A DNA stretch of 64,000 bases from Ancylobacter sp. Lp-2 (GTDB lineage: Bacteria > Pseudomonadota > Alphaproteobacteria > Rhizobiales > Xanthobacteraceae). The translations under genes and the position numbers were made by a program. The stretch is taken from the NCBI RefSeq assembly GCF_020523795.1, contig NZ_JAJALI010000001.1, positions 620,001-684,000 of the forward strand, written 5' to 3'. Each line of letters starts with the position of its first letter. The stretch's first letter is position 1. Positions 10,212-18,155 of the stretch are shown in pieces. The notes under the pieces were generated by a model. It had not been told where the DNA came from. It did not search any database and saw only the letters and a list, made by a program, of their open reading frames with translations.

Positions 10212-11540
10212 TCACTCGCCCTTCAGCAGCTGGTCGCGCAGCTCGGAGACGGCGTTCTCATGGCTGGAGAAGCCCTCATAGCGGGCGAGGCGGCGGGCAT
10301 GGCCGGCGAATTCGGGATAGGCCGAGGCGGTGACGTAGCCGATGGAGGAGCGCTTGAGGAAATCCGTCACCGAGAGCGGCCCATAGGTGCGCGCCCAGCG
10401 GCTGGTCGGCAGCACGGCGTTCGGGCCGAGCACGAAATTGGCGATGGTCACCGGGGTGTGCGGCCCCATCAGCACCTCCGCCGCCTCGGTGATGCGGCCG
10501 AGATGCGCGAACGGATCGGTGGAGAGGATCTCCAGATGTTCCGGCGCATAGGCGTTGATGAAATCGATGCTCTCCTCGACCGAGGAGGTCAGCACGATGC
10601 CGCCGCTCTTGCCGGTCAGCACCGCCTTGGAGAAGGCTACCCGCTGCTCGGTCATCCCGGCCCAGTGCCCGGGCAGCGCCTTCAGCGCGGCTTCCGCCAC
10701 CTCGCGCGAATGGGTGACGAGATAGGCCGAGGAGTCCGGCCCGTGCTCGGCCTCGATCAGGAGGTCGAGCGCCGCCACCGCGCCGTTCACCGTGCCGTCG
10801 GCGAAGATGATCGCCTCCGAGGGGCCGGCGGGAAGCCCGGTATCGATGATGCCGGACAACAGCCGCTTGGCTGCCACCAGCCAGGGCGAGCCCGGCCCGA
10901 CGATCTTTAGCGCCTTGCCCACCGTCTGCGTGCCATAGGCGACCGCCGCCACCGCCTGGGCGCCGCCGCATTTGTACACCGTCTCCACCCCGGCGAGCTT
11001 TGCGGCCACCAGCGTCGCCGCATCGACTCCGCCATCGGCGGTCGGCGGCGTGATGATCGCGATGTTCGGCACCTTGGCGACGCTGGCCGGCACCGCCGTC
11101 ATCATCGTCACCGAGGGAAAGGCGCCCTTGCCACGCGGCACATAGAGCGCGACGGACTGGATCGGCGTCCAGCGGTCGCCGGCGAAGGCGCCGGGGCGCA
11201 CCTCCTTCAGCCACATCGGCTCGGGGGCCTGCTCCTCGTGGAAGGTGCGGATATTGGAGATGCCGAAACGGATGGATTCGATCACCTCCGGCTCCACCGC
11301 CTTGAAGGCGGCGTCGAACTCGGCCCCGGTCACCTTGATGCGGTCGGCGGTCAGCTCCGCCTTGTCGAGCTCGCGGCCGAAGCGGGCCAGCGCGTCGTCG
11401 CCCTCCAGCCGCACCGCCTCGATGATCGGGCGCACCTTGTCGATGAAGCCGGAGAGGTCGGTCTCCGAGCGCTTCAGCAGCGCCGCGCGGGCCTGTGCGT
11501 CGAGGGTGGCGAGTTCGTGGAGATTGCAGATGTCCGACAT
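10212..11540 (-). CDS. Histidinol-dehydrogenase-family enzyme, probably a catabolic (HpsN-like sulfopropanediol 3-dehydrogenase) paralogue
   Basis: A 442-residue HisD-fold enzyme that would take a primary alcohol to a carboxylate in two NAD-linked steps. HisD signatures are kept in part: GLPAGPSEAIIFADG, the catalytic Glu-His of EAEHGPDSSAYLVT, and NAYAPEHLEI. In genuine HisD the zinc/imidazole region reads GDYxxGxNHxLPT; here it is ANFVLGPNAVLPT, replacing the zinc-ligand Asp with Asn and the His with Ala. No other his genes are nearby. I therefore favour a non-histidine substrate; HpsN, which oxidises 2,3-dihydroxypropane-1-sulfonate to sulfolactate, is the best known relative. The start is the ATG that begins the conserved protein; a longer in-frame opening upstream to 11612 has no support. 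Confidence 0.82.
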   Translation of the reverse strand: MSDICNLHELATLDAQARAALLKRSETDLSGFIDKVRPIIEAVRLEGDDALARFGRELDKAELTADRIKVTGAEFDAAFKAVEPEVIESIRFGISNIRTFHEEQAPEPMWLKEVRPGAFAGDRWTPIQSVALYVPRGKGAFPSVTMMTAVPASVAKVPNIAIITPPTADGGVDAATLVAAKLAGVETVYKCGGAQAVAAVAYGTQTVGKALKIVGPGSPWLVAAKRLLSGIIDTGLPAGPSEAIIFADGTVNGAVAALDLLIEAEHGPDSSAYLVTHSREVAEAALKALPGHWAGMTEQRVAFSKAVLTGKSGGIVLTSSVEESIDFINAYAPEHLEILSTDPFAHLGRITEAAEVLMGPHTPVTIANFVLGPNAVLPTSRWARTYGPLSVTDFLKRSSIGYVTASAYPEFAGHARRLARYEGFSSHENAVSELRDQLLKGE

Positions 11541-11657
11541 GGCCGTTCCTTCGGGATCACGCCTCATTTGGACGGAATATGTATAGCCATATTCGCGCGG
11601 CCGGGAGGCCAAACTTTTCGCGTCGCTGCCTGATTCCTGAGCGGTTCGGCGCCGGGG

Positions 11658-12473
11658 TCAGATCGAGGCGAGGTAGCCGCCATCCACCGGCAGGCACTGG
11701 CCGGTGACATAGGCGGAGGCCGGCGAGGCGAGGAAGATCGCGGCTCCGGCGAGGTCGCCGAGCTCGCCGAACCGCCCCTGTGGGATCTTGCCGAGCATCG
11801 CCGTCTGCCAGGCGTCATTGGCATAGAACACGTCGGTCATGTCGGTGCGGAAATAGCCGGGCGCGATGGCGTTGACGCGGATGCCGAGCCCCGCCCATTC
11901 CGCCGCCAGCGCCCGCGTCATGCCGAGCAGGCCGGATTTCGACGAGCCATAGGGCACGGCGGTGGGCACGCCCACCTCGGAGGTCAGCGAGCACAGATTG
12001 ATGATGGCGCCGCCATGGTTGGCGGCCTTCATCGCCCGCGCCGCCGCCTGCGCGCAGAAGAACGCGCCCTTGAGGTTGGTGTCGAGGATGCGGTCCCAGA
12101 GTTCCTCCTCGACGTCCAGCGAGGGGCACACCTGTTCGATGCCGGCATTGTTGACGAGGATGTCGAGCCCGCCCAGCGCCTCGGCGGCTTCCGCCACGCC
12201 GGCGCGGCAGCACGCGGCATCGGTGACGTCGATCTCCACCGGCACGGCGCGCCGGCCTGTCGCCTCGATCTCGGCGGCGGTATCGGCGAGCCCGGCGTGC
12301 GAGCGGGCGGCGATGGCGACATCGGCGCCGGCGGAGGCGAGCGCCACGGCGAGCATCCGGCCGATGCCGCGGCTGGCGCCGGTCACCAGCGCCTTGCGGC
12401 CGGTCAGCTCGAACAGCGAAAGCCAGTTGGTCGCGGAGGCTGTCGTCGCGGGATTCGTCGGTGCGGGCGTCAT
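11658..12473 (-). CDS. Short-chain dehydrogenase/reductase
   Basis: A classical SDR of about 271 residues. The cofactor motif is TGASRGIG near residues 32-39, followed by NNAGIEQV, the catalytic Ser in NLCSLTSEVG and YGSSK with the Tyr and Lys; the C-terminal FLASPASAYVTGQCLPVDGG is usual for the glucose-dehydrogenase/FabG-like group. A GTG codon lies directly before the chosen ATG, so the start could be three bases earlier. It lies 27 bases after the ABC ATPase gene and 117 bases ahead of the HisD-like gene, and is part of the same minus-strand run. Likely an NAD(P)-linked secondary-alcohol dehydrogenase on the imported substrate. Confidence 0.87.
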   Translation of the reverse strand: MTPAPTNPATTASATNWLSLFELTGRKALVTGASRGIGRMLAVALASAGADVAIAARSHAGLADTAAEIEATGRRAVPVEIDVTDAACCRAGVAEAAEALGGLDILVNNAGIEQVCPSLDVEEELWDRILDTNLKGAFFCAQAAARAMKAANHGGAIINLCSLTSEVGVPTAVPYGSSKSGLLGMTRALAAEWAGLGIRVNAIAPGYFRTDMTDVFYANDAWQTAMLGKIPQGRFGELGDLAGAAIFLASPASAYVTGQCLPVDGGYLASI

Positions 12474-12500
12474 CACAAAGGCTGCTCTTCGGCGACGGGC

Positions 12501-13340
12501 CTAATGCTCGTCGTCGTCCTTGATCTCGTTCTTCAGCAGTTCGAGGATGTGCCGCTTCACCGCGATGAATTCCGGGTCCATCACCATGTCGAGCGTGCGC
12601 GGGCGGGGTATGTCGACCACCACCTCTTCCTTGAGCCGGCCGGGGCGGGCGGTCATCACATAGATGCGGTCGCCGAGCAGGATCGCCTCGTCGATGTCGT
12701 GGGTGACGAACAGCACCGTCTTCTTGTGCTGTTCCCACACCCGTAGCAGCAGCTTCTGCATCGAGTGGCGCGTCTGGCTGTCCAGCGCGCCGAAGGGCTC
12801 GTCCATGAGCAGGATCTTCGGGTCGTTGGCGAGCGCGCGGGCGATGGCGACGCGCTGCATCATGCCGCCGGAAAGCTGCTTGGGATAGGCGTCGTGGAAG
12901 GCGGCGAGGCCGGTCTCGTTGAGGTAGCGGTTGACGATGTCGTCGCGCTCGGCGGCCGGCACCTTGCGGCGCTTCAGCCCGAATTCGACATTCTCGCGCA
13001 CGGTGAGCCAGGGGAACAGCGTGTAGCTCTGGAACACCATGCCGCGGTCCGGCCCGGGCCCATCGACTTCCTCGTTGCCGAGCAGGATGCGTCCGGAGGT
13101 CGGCTCGTTCAGCCCGGCCACGAGATAGAGCAGGCTCGACTTGCCGCAGCCCGACGGGCCGACGATCACCGCGAACTGGTTGTCGGGCACGTCGATGGAG
13201 ATGTTGTCGATGGCGACGACGGTCTTGCCCTGCCGCGTGGTGTATTCGAGCCGCACATCCTCGATGCGCAAACGCGGGGCAGTTGGCGTGGCCGGTATCG
13301 TGGCGGCGGAAACCTCGCGCAGGGCGGTGACGGCGGTCAT
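12501..13340 (-). CDS. Taurine/nitrate/sulfonate-type ABC transporter ATP-binding protein
   Basis: A 279-residue ATPase of the NitT/TauT class. Walker A is [12 protein letters not shown], the Q-loop is in [14 protein letters not shown], the signature is [16 protein letters not shown], Walker B is [15 protein letters not shown] and the switch His is in FVTHDIDEA. The ATG is 11 bases beyond the permease stop, so the permease and ATPase are co-transcribed. It energises a high-affinity importer together with the permease and binding protein just upstream. Members of this class carry taurine, alkanesulfonates, nitrate, bicarbonate, riboflavin or pyrimidine precursors; the enzymes downstream suggest a hydroxylated, perhaps sulfonated, carbon source. 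Confidence 0.93.
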   Translation of the reverse strand: MTAVTALREVSAATIPATPTAPRLRIEDVRLEYTTRQGKTVVAIDNISIDVPDNQFAVIVGPSGCGKSSLLYLVAGLNEPTSGRILLGNEEVDGPGPDRGMVFQSYTLFPWLTVRENVEFGLKRRKVPAAERDDIVNRYLNETGLAAFHDAYPKQLSGGMMQRVAIARALANDPKILLMDEPFGALDSQTRHSMQKLLLRVWEQHKKTVLFVTHDIDEAILLGDRIYVMTARPGRLKEEVVVDIPRPRTLDMVMDPEFIAVKRHILELLKNEIKDDDEH

Positions 13341-13351
13341 GGTCGGTTCCT

Positions 13352-14155
13352 TCAGTTCGCCCACGCCACCAGCCGCATGCGCAGCAGCCGGAACACGAGG
13401 TCGGTGAGCAGGCCGAGAATGCCGATCACCGCGATGGCGAGGAAAATGACGTCGACCTGGAAGCCGCGCATCGCCTTCATGGAGATGTAGCCGAGGCCGG
13501 AGGAGGCGGCGACCAGTTCGGCGACGACGAGATAGGTCCAGGCCCAGCCCATGGTGACGCGCAGCGTGTCGAGCACGCCGGGCATGGCGGCGGGGGTCAA
13601 GACGTGCAGCAGCGCGTCGCGCCGGGTGGCGCCGAGCGTGTAGGAGGCGTTGATGAGGTCCTTCTGCACCCCGCGCGACACGTCGGCGATCATCACCAGC
13701 TGCTGGAAGAAGGTGCCGAAGAAGATCACCATGATCCGTTGCTCGATGCCGATGCCGATCCACAGGATGAACAGCGGCACGAAGGAGGTCACCGGCAGAT
13801 AGCGGATGAAGTTCACCAGCGGCTCGAGGCCGGCCTGCACCACGCGGAAGGTGCCCATCAAGAGGCCGAGCGGCACGGCGATGACCGAGGAGATCACGAA
13901 GCCGATCACCACCACCTTCACGCTGGCCCAGATGTGCTGGCCGAGCGTGCCGTCCTCGAACAGCCGGAAGAAGGCGCCGATCACGGCGGAGGGCGAGGGC
14001 AGGAAGATGTCCTGCATGAAGCCGCCATAGGTGGCGATCGACCAGGCGCCGAGCACCAGCACCCACATCAGCGTCGAGACCGCGAAGCGCAGGCCGGTGG
14101 GAATCTCGGCTTTCGGCGTCAGGCAGAGATCGACGAGGGAGCGCTTGCGGGCCAT
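13352..14155 (-). CDS. Taurine/nitrate/sulfonate-type ABC transporter permease
   Basis: A 267-residue inner-membrane protein with about six hydrophobic segments, of the SsuC/TauC binding-protein-dependent permease family. The family region FLPSPSAVIGAFF is near the N-terminus, and the cytoplasmic ATPase-contact loop is GATRRDALLHVLTPAAMPG, followed by the WTYLVVAELVAASSGLGY segment typical of TauC-like proteins. It lies between the ATPase gene and the binding-protein gene, separated from the latter by a hairpin. Substrate is not determinable from the permease. Confidence 0.93.
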   Translation of the reverse strand: MARKRSLVDLCLTPKAEIPTGLRFAVSTLMWVLVLGAWSIATYGGFMQDIFLPSPSAVIGAFFRLFEDGTLGQHIWASVKVVVIGFVISSVIAVPLGLLMGTFRVVQAGLEPLVNFIRYLPVTSFVPLFILWIGIGIEQRIMVIFFGTFFQQLVMIADVSRGVQKDLINASYTLGATRRDALLHVLTPAAMPGVLDTLRVTMGWAWTYLVVAELVAASSGLGYISMKAMRGFQVDVIFLAIAVIGILGLLTDLVFRLLRMRLVAWAN

Positions 14156-14180
14156 GCGGTGTCACCGTCCGTAGAGGGAC

Positions 14181-14204
14181 GGGACGCGGCGTCGGCCGCG
14201 TCCC
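14181..14204 (-). other. Stem-loop between the binding-protein and permease genes
   Basis: GGGACGCGGC (14181-14190) pairs with GCCGCGTCCC (14195-14204) around a GTCG tetraloop. It stands just after the binding-protein stop, without a T-run, and probably stabilises the upstream transcript or partly stops read-through so that more binding protein than permease is made. Confidence 0.6.
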
Positions 14205-14224
14205 GGAAGGTCAGGAAAGGCGCG

Positions 14225-15211
14225 TCACTGGGTAAAGGACGGGTCGATGATCTCGTCATAGGTGACCGGCTTCTTGATCTTGCCGAGGTCCGACCAGATC
14301 TCGTTGCCGAGCTTGACGACATCGGCGGCCGGGCCGGGCTTCGCCGCGGTGCCGAAATATTCGATGGTCATCGCCTTATCGTAGAACTTCACGCCGGAGG
14401 CGGCGTCGGCGAAGTCCTTCGGCTCCTTCAGGTAGCCGCCCACGCCCTTGGCCATGATCTCATAGGCCTTGTCGGGGTTGGTCTTGATGTAGTCGACGGC
14501 CTTCTGCAGCCCGGCGATGAAGCCCTTCACGTCGGCCGGACGGTCCTTCAGCACCGAGCAGGAGAACTCCAGCACGTCGATGATGACGCCCGGGGTGGCA
14601 GCGCTGTCGGTCAGCACCTTGCCGACATTCTTGGTCTTCACCAGGGTGAGGTTCGGCTCCCAGGTCACGGCGGCCGGCACCTGGCCGGCGATGAAGGCGG
14701 CGGCGGCGGCGTCGGCGCTCATGTTGAGCACCTCGACGTCCTTCAGCGGGATGCCAGCCTTCTTCATCAGGTAGGAGAACCAGAACTGCGAGGTCGAGCC
14801 CTCGTTCATCGCCACCGTCTTGCCCTTGAGGTCGGCGAGCGAGTTGATCTCCTTCAGCGAGACCATGCCGTCGCCGCCATGGCTCTCGTCGAACAGCGCC
14901 ACCGCCTTGAAGCAGAAATCCGGCGAGCGGTACTTCAGGATCTCGTCCAGCGTGGTGGCGGTGCCGTCCAGCTTGCCGGCGGCCTGGGCGGCCATGGCGA
15001 GCGCCGAGTCGTCAACCACCTGGAAGTCGGCATCGACGCCGTTCTCCTTGAAGAAGCCGAGCTCCTTGGCGAGGTAGAGCGGGCCGTAGCCGACCCAGAT
15101 CGTGTGGCCGATGGAGATCTTGCCGGCGGCGGCGGGCTGCGCCGCGGCGGCCGTCAGGACCGCCCCGGTGAGCGCGCCGGCAAGGCACCGGCGGAAGAGT
15201 TTGGTCATCAT
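14225..15211 (-). CDS. NitT/TauT-type ABC transporter substrate-binding protein
   Basis: A 328-residue periplasmic binding protein of the NMT1/SsuA/TauA type. The start is the first of two adjacent ATGs, six bases after a GGGAG ribosome site; the signal peptide is FRRCLAGALTGAVLTAAAAQ with cleavage after PAAA. The mature protein begins KISIGHTIWVGYGPLYLAKE and contains GKTVAMNEGSTSQFWF and AAFIAGQVPAAVTWEPNL, which line the ligand cleft in this class. First gene of the minus-strand operon that continues to 6648, so the ligand is probably the substrate of the downstream dehydrogenases. Sulfonates are the attractive candidate; other small anions are possible. Confidence 0.92.
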   Translation of the reverse strand: MMTKLFRRCLAGALTGAVLTAAAAQPAAAGKISIGHTIWVGYGPLYLAKELGFFKENGVDADFQVVDDSALAMAAQAAGKLDGTATTLDEILKYRSPDFCFKAVALFDESHGGDGMVSLKEINSLADLKGKTVAMNEGSTSQFWFSYLMKKAGIPLKDVEVLNMSADAAAAAFIAGQVPAAVTWEPNLTLVKTKNVGKVLTDSAATPGVIIDVLEFSCSVLKDRPADVKGFIAGLQKAVDYIKTNPDKAYEIMAKGVGGYLKEPKDFADAASGVKFYDKAMTIEYFGTAAKPGPAADVVKLGNEIWSDLGKIKKPVTYDEIIDPSFTQ

Positions 15212-15644
15212 GCTGCGTCTCCCTGCGGTGCCGTCCGGGTCGGTCCGGCCCATCGTGCTGCGTGTCTTCGCCACGGCGCTTTTCGCGGGTCAAGCGCGGC
15301 GATCCGGGGCTGTGCCCCTCTGGAAAGTGTCTATTCTTAGTACCGCGAAACTGATTGTAAGACAGATAGTTAGAGTCGAGTGCCGACGATCTCGACGTCA
15401 GCCTCAGGCTTGAAAAACGCTATACAAATTCGAAATGTCAGGCACGCCTGTTTTTTGAGCAGGGCGCGCCTTTTTCTTGGAGCCCACCGGTGGCGGGCGA
15501 GAGCCCTGCCGGGCGCTGCCTTGCTTCACTTTTCCGCCCGCGTGCGCACCGCGCCGGTCGCGGGGGCGGACGTCGCATGCACGTATTCCGCGCAGCCCTT
15601 CGTGATGTACGCGCGGGGTGCCGTTCAGTAAGTCGCCGGGCCGC
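15212..15644. other. 433-base intergenic region carrying the ABC/dehydrogenase operon promoter
   Basis: No coding frame in the genome's style is seen. An unusually AT-rich core lies at about 15330-15440. At 15438-15449 a short CAGGC/GCCTG hairpin is followed by six Ts on the plus strand, too small to call a terminator with confidence. The promoter for the minus-strand operon should be here, but I see no convincing -35/-10 pair. Confidence 0.45.
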
Positions 15645-16289
15645 TCACGCCGCCGCCAGCGTCGCCAGCAAGACTGACAGGTCGCGGAACAGCACGCCGG
15701 CAGGCAGCAGGCGGCGGCGCTCGCCCTCGCCGATCAGCAGGGCCGGCACGCCGTCGGCGCCGAAAGCGCGCATCGACTGGCGCGCCGTGGCGATGCGGGT
15801 GCGCGTCGCCTCCAGCAGCGCGGCATCCGGCGCCGCCAGCCGATTGGCGGCCTCCGGGAAGCCGGCGGCGTCGAGAAGGGAGGCGAGCACCATGGGGTCG
15901 GTGATGTCGCGCCCTTCGACATAGCGGCCATGCTGAAGCGCCGCGAGCGCTACCCGCTCGCCCTCCGGCGCCGCGAGGTGCACGGCGGTGAGGGCCAGCG
16001 TCGCCGGTCCGGAATCGAAGGCGCGCCGGCGATCGGCGAGCACCTGATCGCGATAGGCCCTGCTGAAGCGCTGGCCGGTGAGTGCCTCGATGCGCTGGTC
16101 GTTCGCCCAGGCATGGGCGGCCAAGCCGTCATCCAGCGGGCGCGCGCCGGTGCCGGCGAACAATCCGGTCGGGGCCAGTTCGAGCGAGAAGACCGGATTG
16201 GCGGCCAGGGTGCCGAGTGCCGGCCCGGCGCCGTAACACCAGCCGCACAGCGGATCGAACAGATAGGTGATGCGCGTCCTGTCGGTCAT
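15645..16289 (-). CDS. DsbA-family (thioredoxin-fold) oxidoreductase
   Basis: A 214-residue thioredoxin-fold protein of the DsbA/FrnE/2-hydroxychromene-isomerase group. The active-site motif CGWC stands in YLFDPLCGWCYGAGPAL close to the N-terminus, and a cis-Pro region GVPALLIG is near the end. There is no signal peptide, so it is cytoplasmic, unlike the DsbA-type protein at 60687. The start is the ATG after AAGGAG with 7-base spacing. A direct repeat of GTAACT (16389-16394 and 16400-16405) about 100 bases upstream may be an operator. Function probably lies in thiol-disulfide exchange or a glutathione-linked reaction. Confidence 0.82.
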   Translation of the reverse strand: MTDRTRITYLFDPLCGWCYGAGPALGTLAANPVFSLELAPTGLFAGTGARPLDDGLAAHAWANDQRIEALTGQRFSRAYRDQVLADRRRAFDSGPATLALTAVHLAAPEGERVALAALQHGRYVEGRDITDPMVLASLLDAAGFPEAANRLAAPDAALLEATRTRIATARQSMRAFGADGVPALLIGEGERRRLLPAGVLFRDLSVLLATLAAA

Positions 16290-16388
16290 GCCGGTCTCCT
16301 TGCCGCCTCTTGCCACGGAACCGTGCGATGTCGAAAGCCGGCTCGGCGGCCAATGGCGAGGTTCGGGCGACAAAGTTTTGTGAAGCCA

Positions 16389-16405
16389 GTAACTTAGAGG
16401 TAACT
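16389..16405. promoter_or_regulatory. Direct repeat GTAACT x2, one helical turn apart
   Basis: GTAACT occurs at 16389-16394 and 16400-16405, 11 bases apart, in AT-richer DNA about 100 bases upstream of the DsbA-family gene. Two half-sites on one face of the helix suggest a dimeric repressor or activator site; the regulator is unknown. Confidence 0.3.
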
Positions 16406-16542
16406 AACGGGCGCTCTCGTGCGTGGCGCCGCGTCCGGTGCGGGCCTTGCCGGCGACCGCCGCGGCCCTGTGCTTGCATGGGCGGGCCACATCGCCGGTC
16501 GGTCCGTCCGTCCCGGCGCCTTTCCGTCTGGAGTTCCCTCGC

Positions 16543-16935
16543 ATGTCTGCCCTGTTCCACATGATCGCCGGTGGCCCGAAGCCGGTGGCACCGTTCAGCC
16601 ACGCCGTCGAATGCGATGGCTTCGTCTTCGTCACCGGCCAGATGCCGGATACCCCGGCGGCCCCGGGCGTGCTGCCGGAAGGCATCGCGGCGCAGACCCG
16701 CAACGTCATGGAGAATCTGCGCCTCGTGCTCGCCGGGCTTGGCCTCGGCTTCGAGCATGTGGTCTGCGCCCGCGCCTTCCTCACCGAGTTCCACGAGGAC
16801 TACGCCGTCTTCAACGAGACCTATCGCAGCTATTTCCCGGAAGGCCGGCTGCCGGCCCGCACCTGCGTCGGCGTCACCGGCCTTGCCTATGGCGCGCGGG
16901 TGGAGATCGATTTCGTCGCCCATCGCGGCGCCTGA
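16543..16935 (+). CDS. RidA family protein (reactive enamine/imine deaminase type)
   Basis: A 130-residue RidA/YjgF/UK114 protein. It begins with the GGPKPVAPFSHAVECDGFVF segment, carries GQMPDTP, the QTRNVMENLRLVLAGLGL helix, and ends with RLPARTCVGVTGLAYGARVEIDFVA, where the Arg of PART matches the carboxylate-binding Arg of active RidA proteins. Such trimers hydrolyse 2-aminoacrylate-like intermediates released by PLP enzymes, or act in catabolic pathways. The ATG follows GGAG with 8-base spacing. It stands alone between the DsbA-like gene and the exporter gene. Confidence 0.9.
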   Translation: MSALFHMIAGGPKPVAPFSHAVECDGFVFVTGQMPDTPAAPGVLPEGIAAQTRNVMENLRLVLAGLGLGFEHVVCARAFLTEFHEDYAVFNETYRSYFPEGRLPARTCVGVTGLAYGARVEIDFVAHRGA

Positions 16936-16936
16936 C

Positions 16937-16981
16937 CGTTCGATTTCAGCGAACGAAACGATCCAAACAATGTGTTGGATC
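16937..16981. promoter_or_regulatory. Two inverted repeats upstream of the YeiH-type exporter gene
   Basis: CGTTCG (16937-16942) pairs with CGAACG (16950-16955), and GATCCAA (16960-16966) pairs with TTGGATC (16975-16981). They lie between ridA-like and the exporter gene, in AT-richer sequence. Either could be an operator (LysR-type sites are dyads of this size) or part of a weak terminator after the RidA gene. Confidence 0.4.
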
Positions 16982-17044
16982 GATTAATCCAGCTTTGCGA
17001 TCAAAGGCCATCGCCGGATTGTCCGGCATCGGGGAGATCCGGTG

Positions 17045-18136
17045 ATGGCCGCTCAGTCGCATGCCGCCCATCCTGCCGCCAACATGGCTGGGCTCGCCCG
17101 CGCCGCCGATCGTGCCGCGCCGGCGAGCCGGTCCGGTGCCGCCGTGCCGCTGCTCGCGCTGTGGCCGGGCCTTGCCCTCACCGCCGCCATCGCCGCCGCC
17201 GCCTTCGGGCTGCGCCAACTGCCCTATCTCAGCGGCCTCAGCCCGATGATCCTGGCCATCCTCATAGGCATGGTCCTGCACAATGCCCTCGGCACCCCGG
17301 CCCGCGCCCGGCCCGGCGTCACCTTCGCCATGCGACGCCTGCTGCGTGCGGCCATCGTGCTGCTCGGCCTCCAGCTCACCGCCGCCCAGGTGGCGGAGGT
17401 CGGCGGCACCGGCGTCGCGGTGATCGCCCTCACCTTGGTCGCCACCTTCGTCTTCACCACCTGGCTCGGCCGGCTGATCGGCGTCGAGCGCGGCCTCGCC
17501 GAGCTGATCGCCGCCGGCACCTCGATCTGCGGCGCCTCGGCGGTGATCGCCACCAACACCGTCACCCGTGCTCCGGACGAGGACGTCGCCTATGCGGTGG
17601 CCTGCGTCACCGTGTTCGGCTCGATCGCCATGCTCGGCTACCCGCTGCTGGTCGGCGTGCTCGATCTGTCGCCGCATGCCTATGGCCTGTGGGCCGGCGC
17701 CTCGATCCACGAGATCGCCCAGGTGGTCGCCGCCGCCTATCAGGACGGCGCCGCCGCCGGCGAGTTCGGCACCATCGCCAAGCTGTCGCGGGTGATGCTG
17801 CTGGCGCCGGTGGTGATCGCGCTCGGCCTCCTGGCCGCCCGTCGGGCACGTCATTTCGGCGGCGAGGCCGGCGGCGCCCGTCCGCCCGTGCCGTGGTTCG
17901 TGCTCGGCTTCCTCGGCATGGTGGTGCTGAACAGCCTGGTGACCCTCCCGGCGGAGCTGAAGTCACATCTCGTCGTCGCCACTTCCTTCCTGTTGTCGAT
18001 GGCGCTGGCGGCGATGGGGCTGGAGACCAGCTTCGCCAAATTGAGGGCCAAGGGCATCCGGCCCTTCGCGCTCGGCTTTGCCGCCTTTGCCTTCATCGCC
18101 GGTTTCAGTCTTATGCTGGTGAAGATCACCGCATGA
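17045..18136 (+). CDS. YeiH-family putative sulfate/sulfite exporter
   Basis: A membrane protein of about 363 residues with roughly ten hydrophobic helices, of the conserved YeiH (UPF0324) family. Markers are [30 protein letters not shown], the [16 protein letters not shown] motif, and [17 protein letters not shown]. Members are proposed to export sulfate, sulfite or related anions, often beside a LysR regulator, as here. The start is the ATG after GGGGAG; a GTG lies one codon earlier. In E. coli yeiH neighbours yeiE, and YeiE has been connected with sulfite handling. Here the exporter stands close to a candidate sulfonate-oxidising operon, where sulfite would be released. Confidence 0.85.
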   Translation: MAAQSHAAHPAANMAGLARAADRAAPASRSGAAVPLLALWPGLALTAAIAAAAFGLRQLPYLSGLSPMILAILIGMVLHNALGTPARARPGVTFAMRRLLRAAIVLLGLQLTAAQVAEVGGTGVAVIALTLVATFVFTTWLGRLIGVERGLAELIAAGTSICGASAVIATNTVTRAPDEDVAYAVACVTVFGSIAMLGYPLLVGVLDLSPHAYGLWAGASIHEIAQVVAAAYQDGAAAGEFGTIAKLSRVMLLAPVVIALGLLAARRARHFGGEAGGARPPVPWFVLGFLGMVVLNSLVTLPAELKSHLVVATSFLLSMALAAMGLETSFAKLRAKGIRPFALGFAAFAFIAGFSLMLVKITA

Positions 18137-18155
18137 GCATCGGCGACGGACCGGA

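Noticed and set aside
10212-11540. Assignment as histidine-biosynthesis hisD
   Set aside because: Key ligands are changed and no other his gene is near; a catabolic paralogue is more likely.
15438-15455. Intrinsic terminator upstream of the ABC operon
   Set aside because: Stem of only five bases with a two-base loop; T-run alone is not enough.
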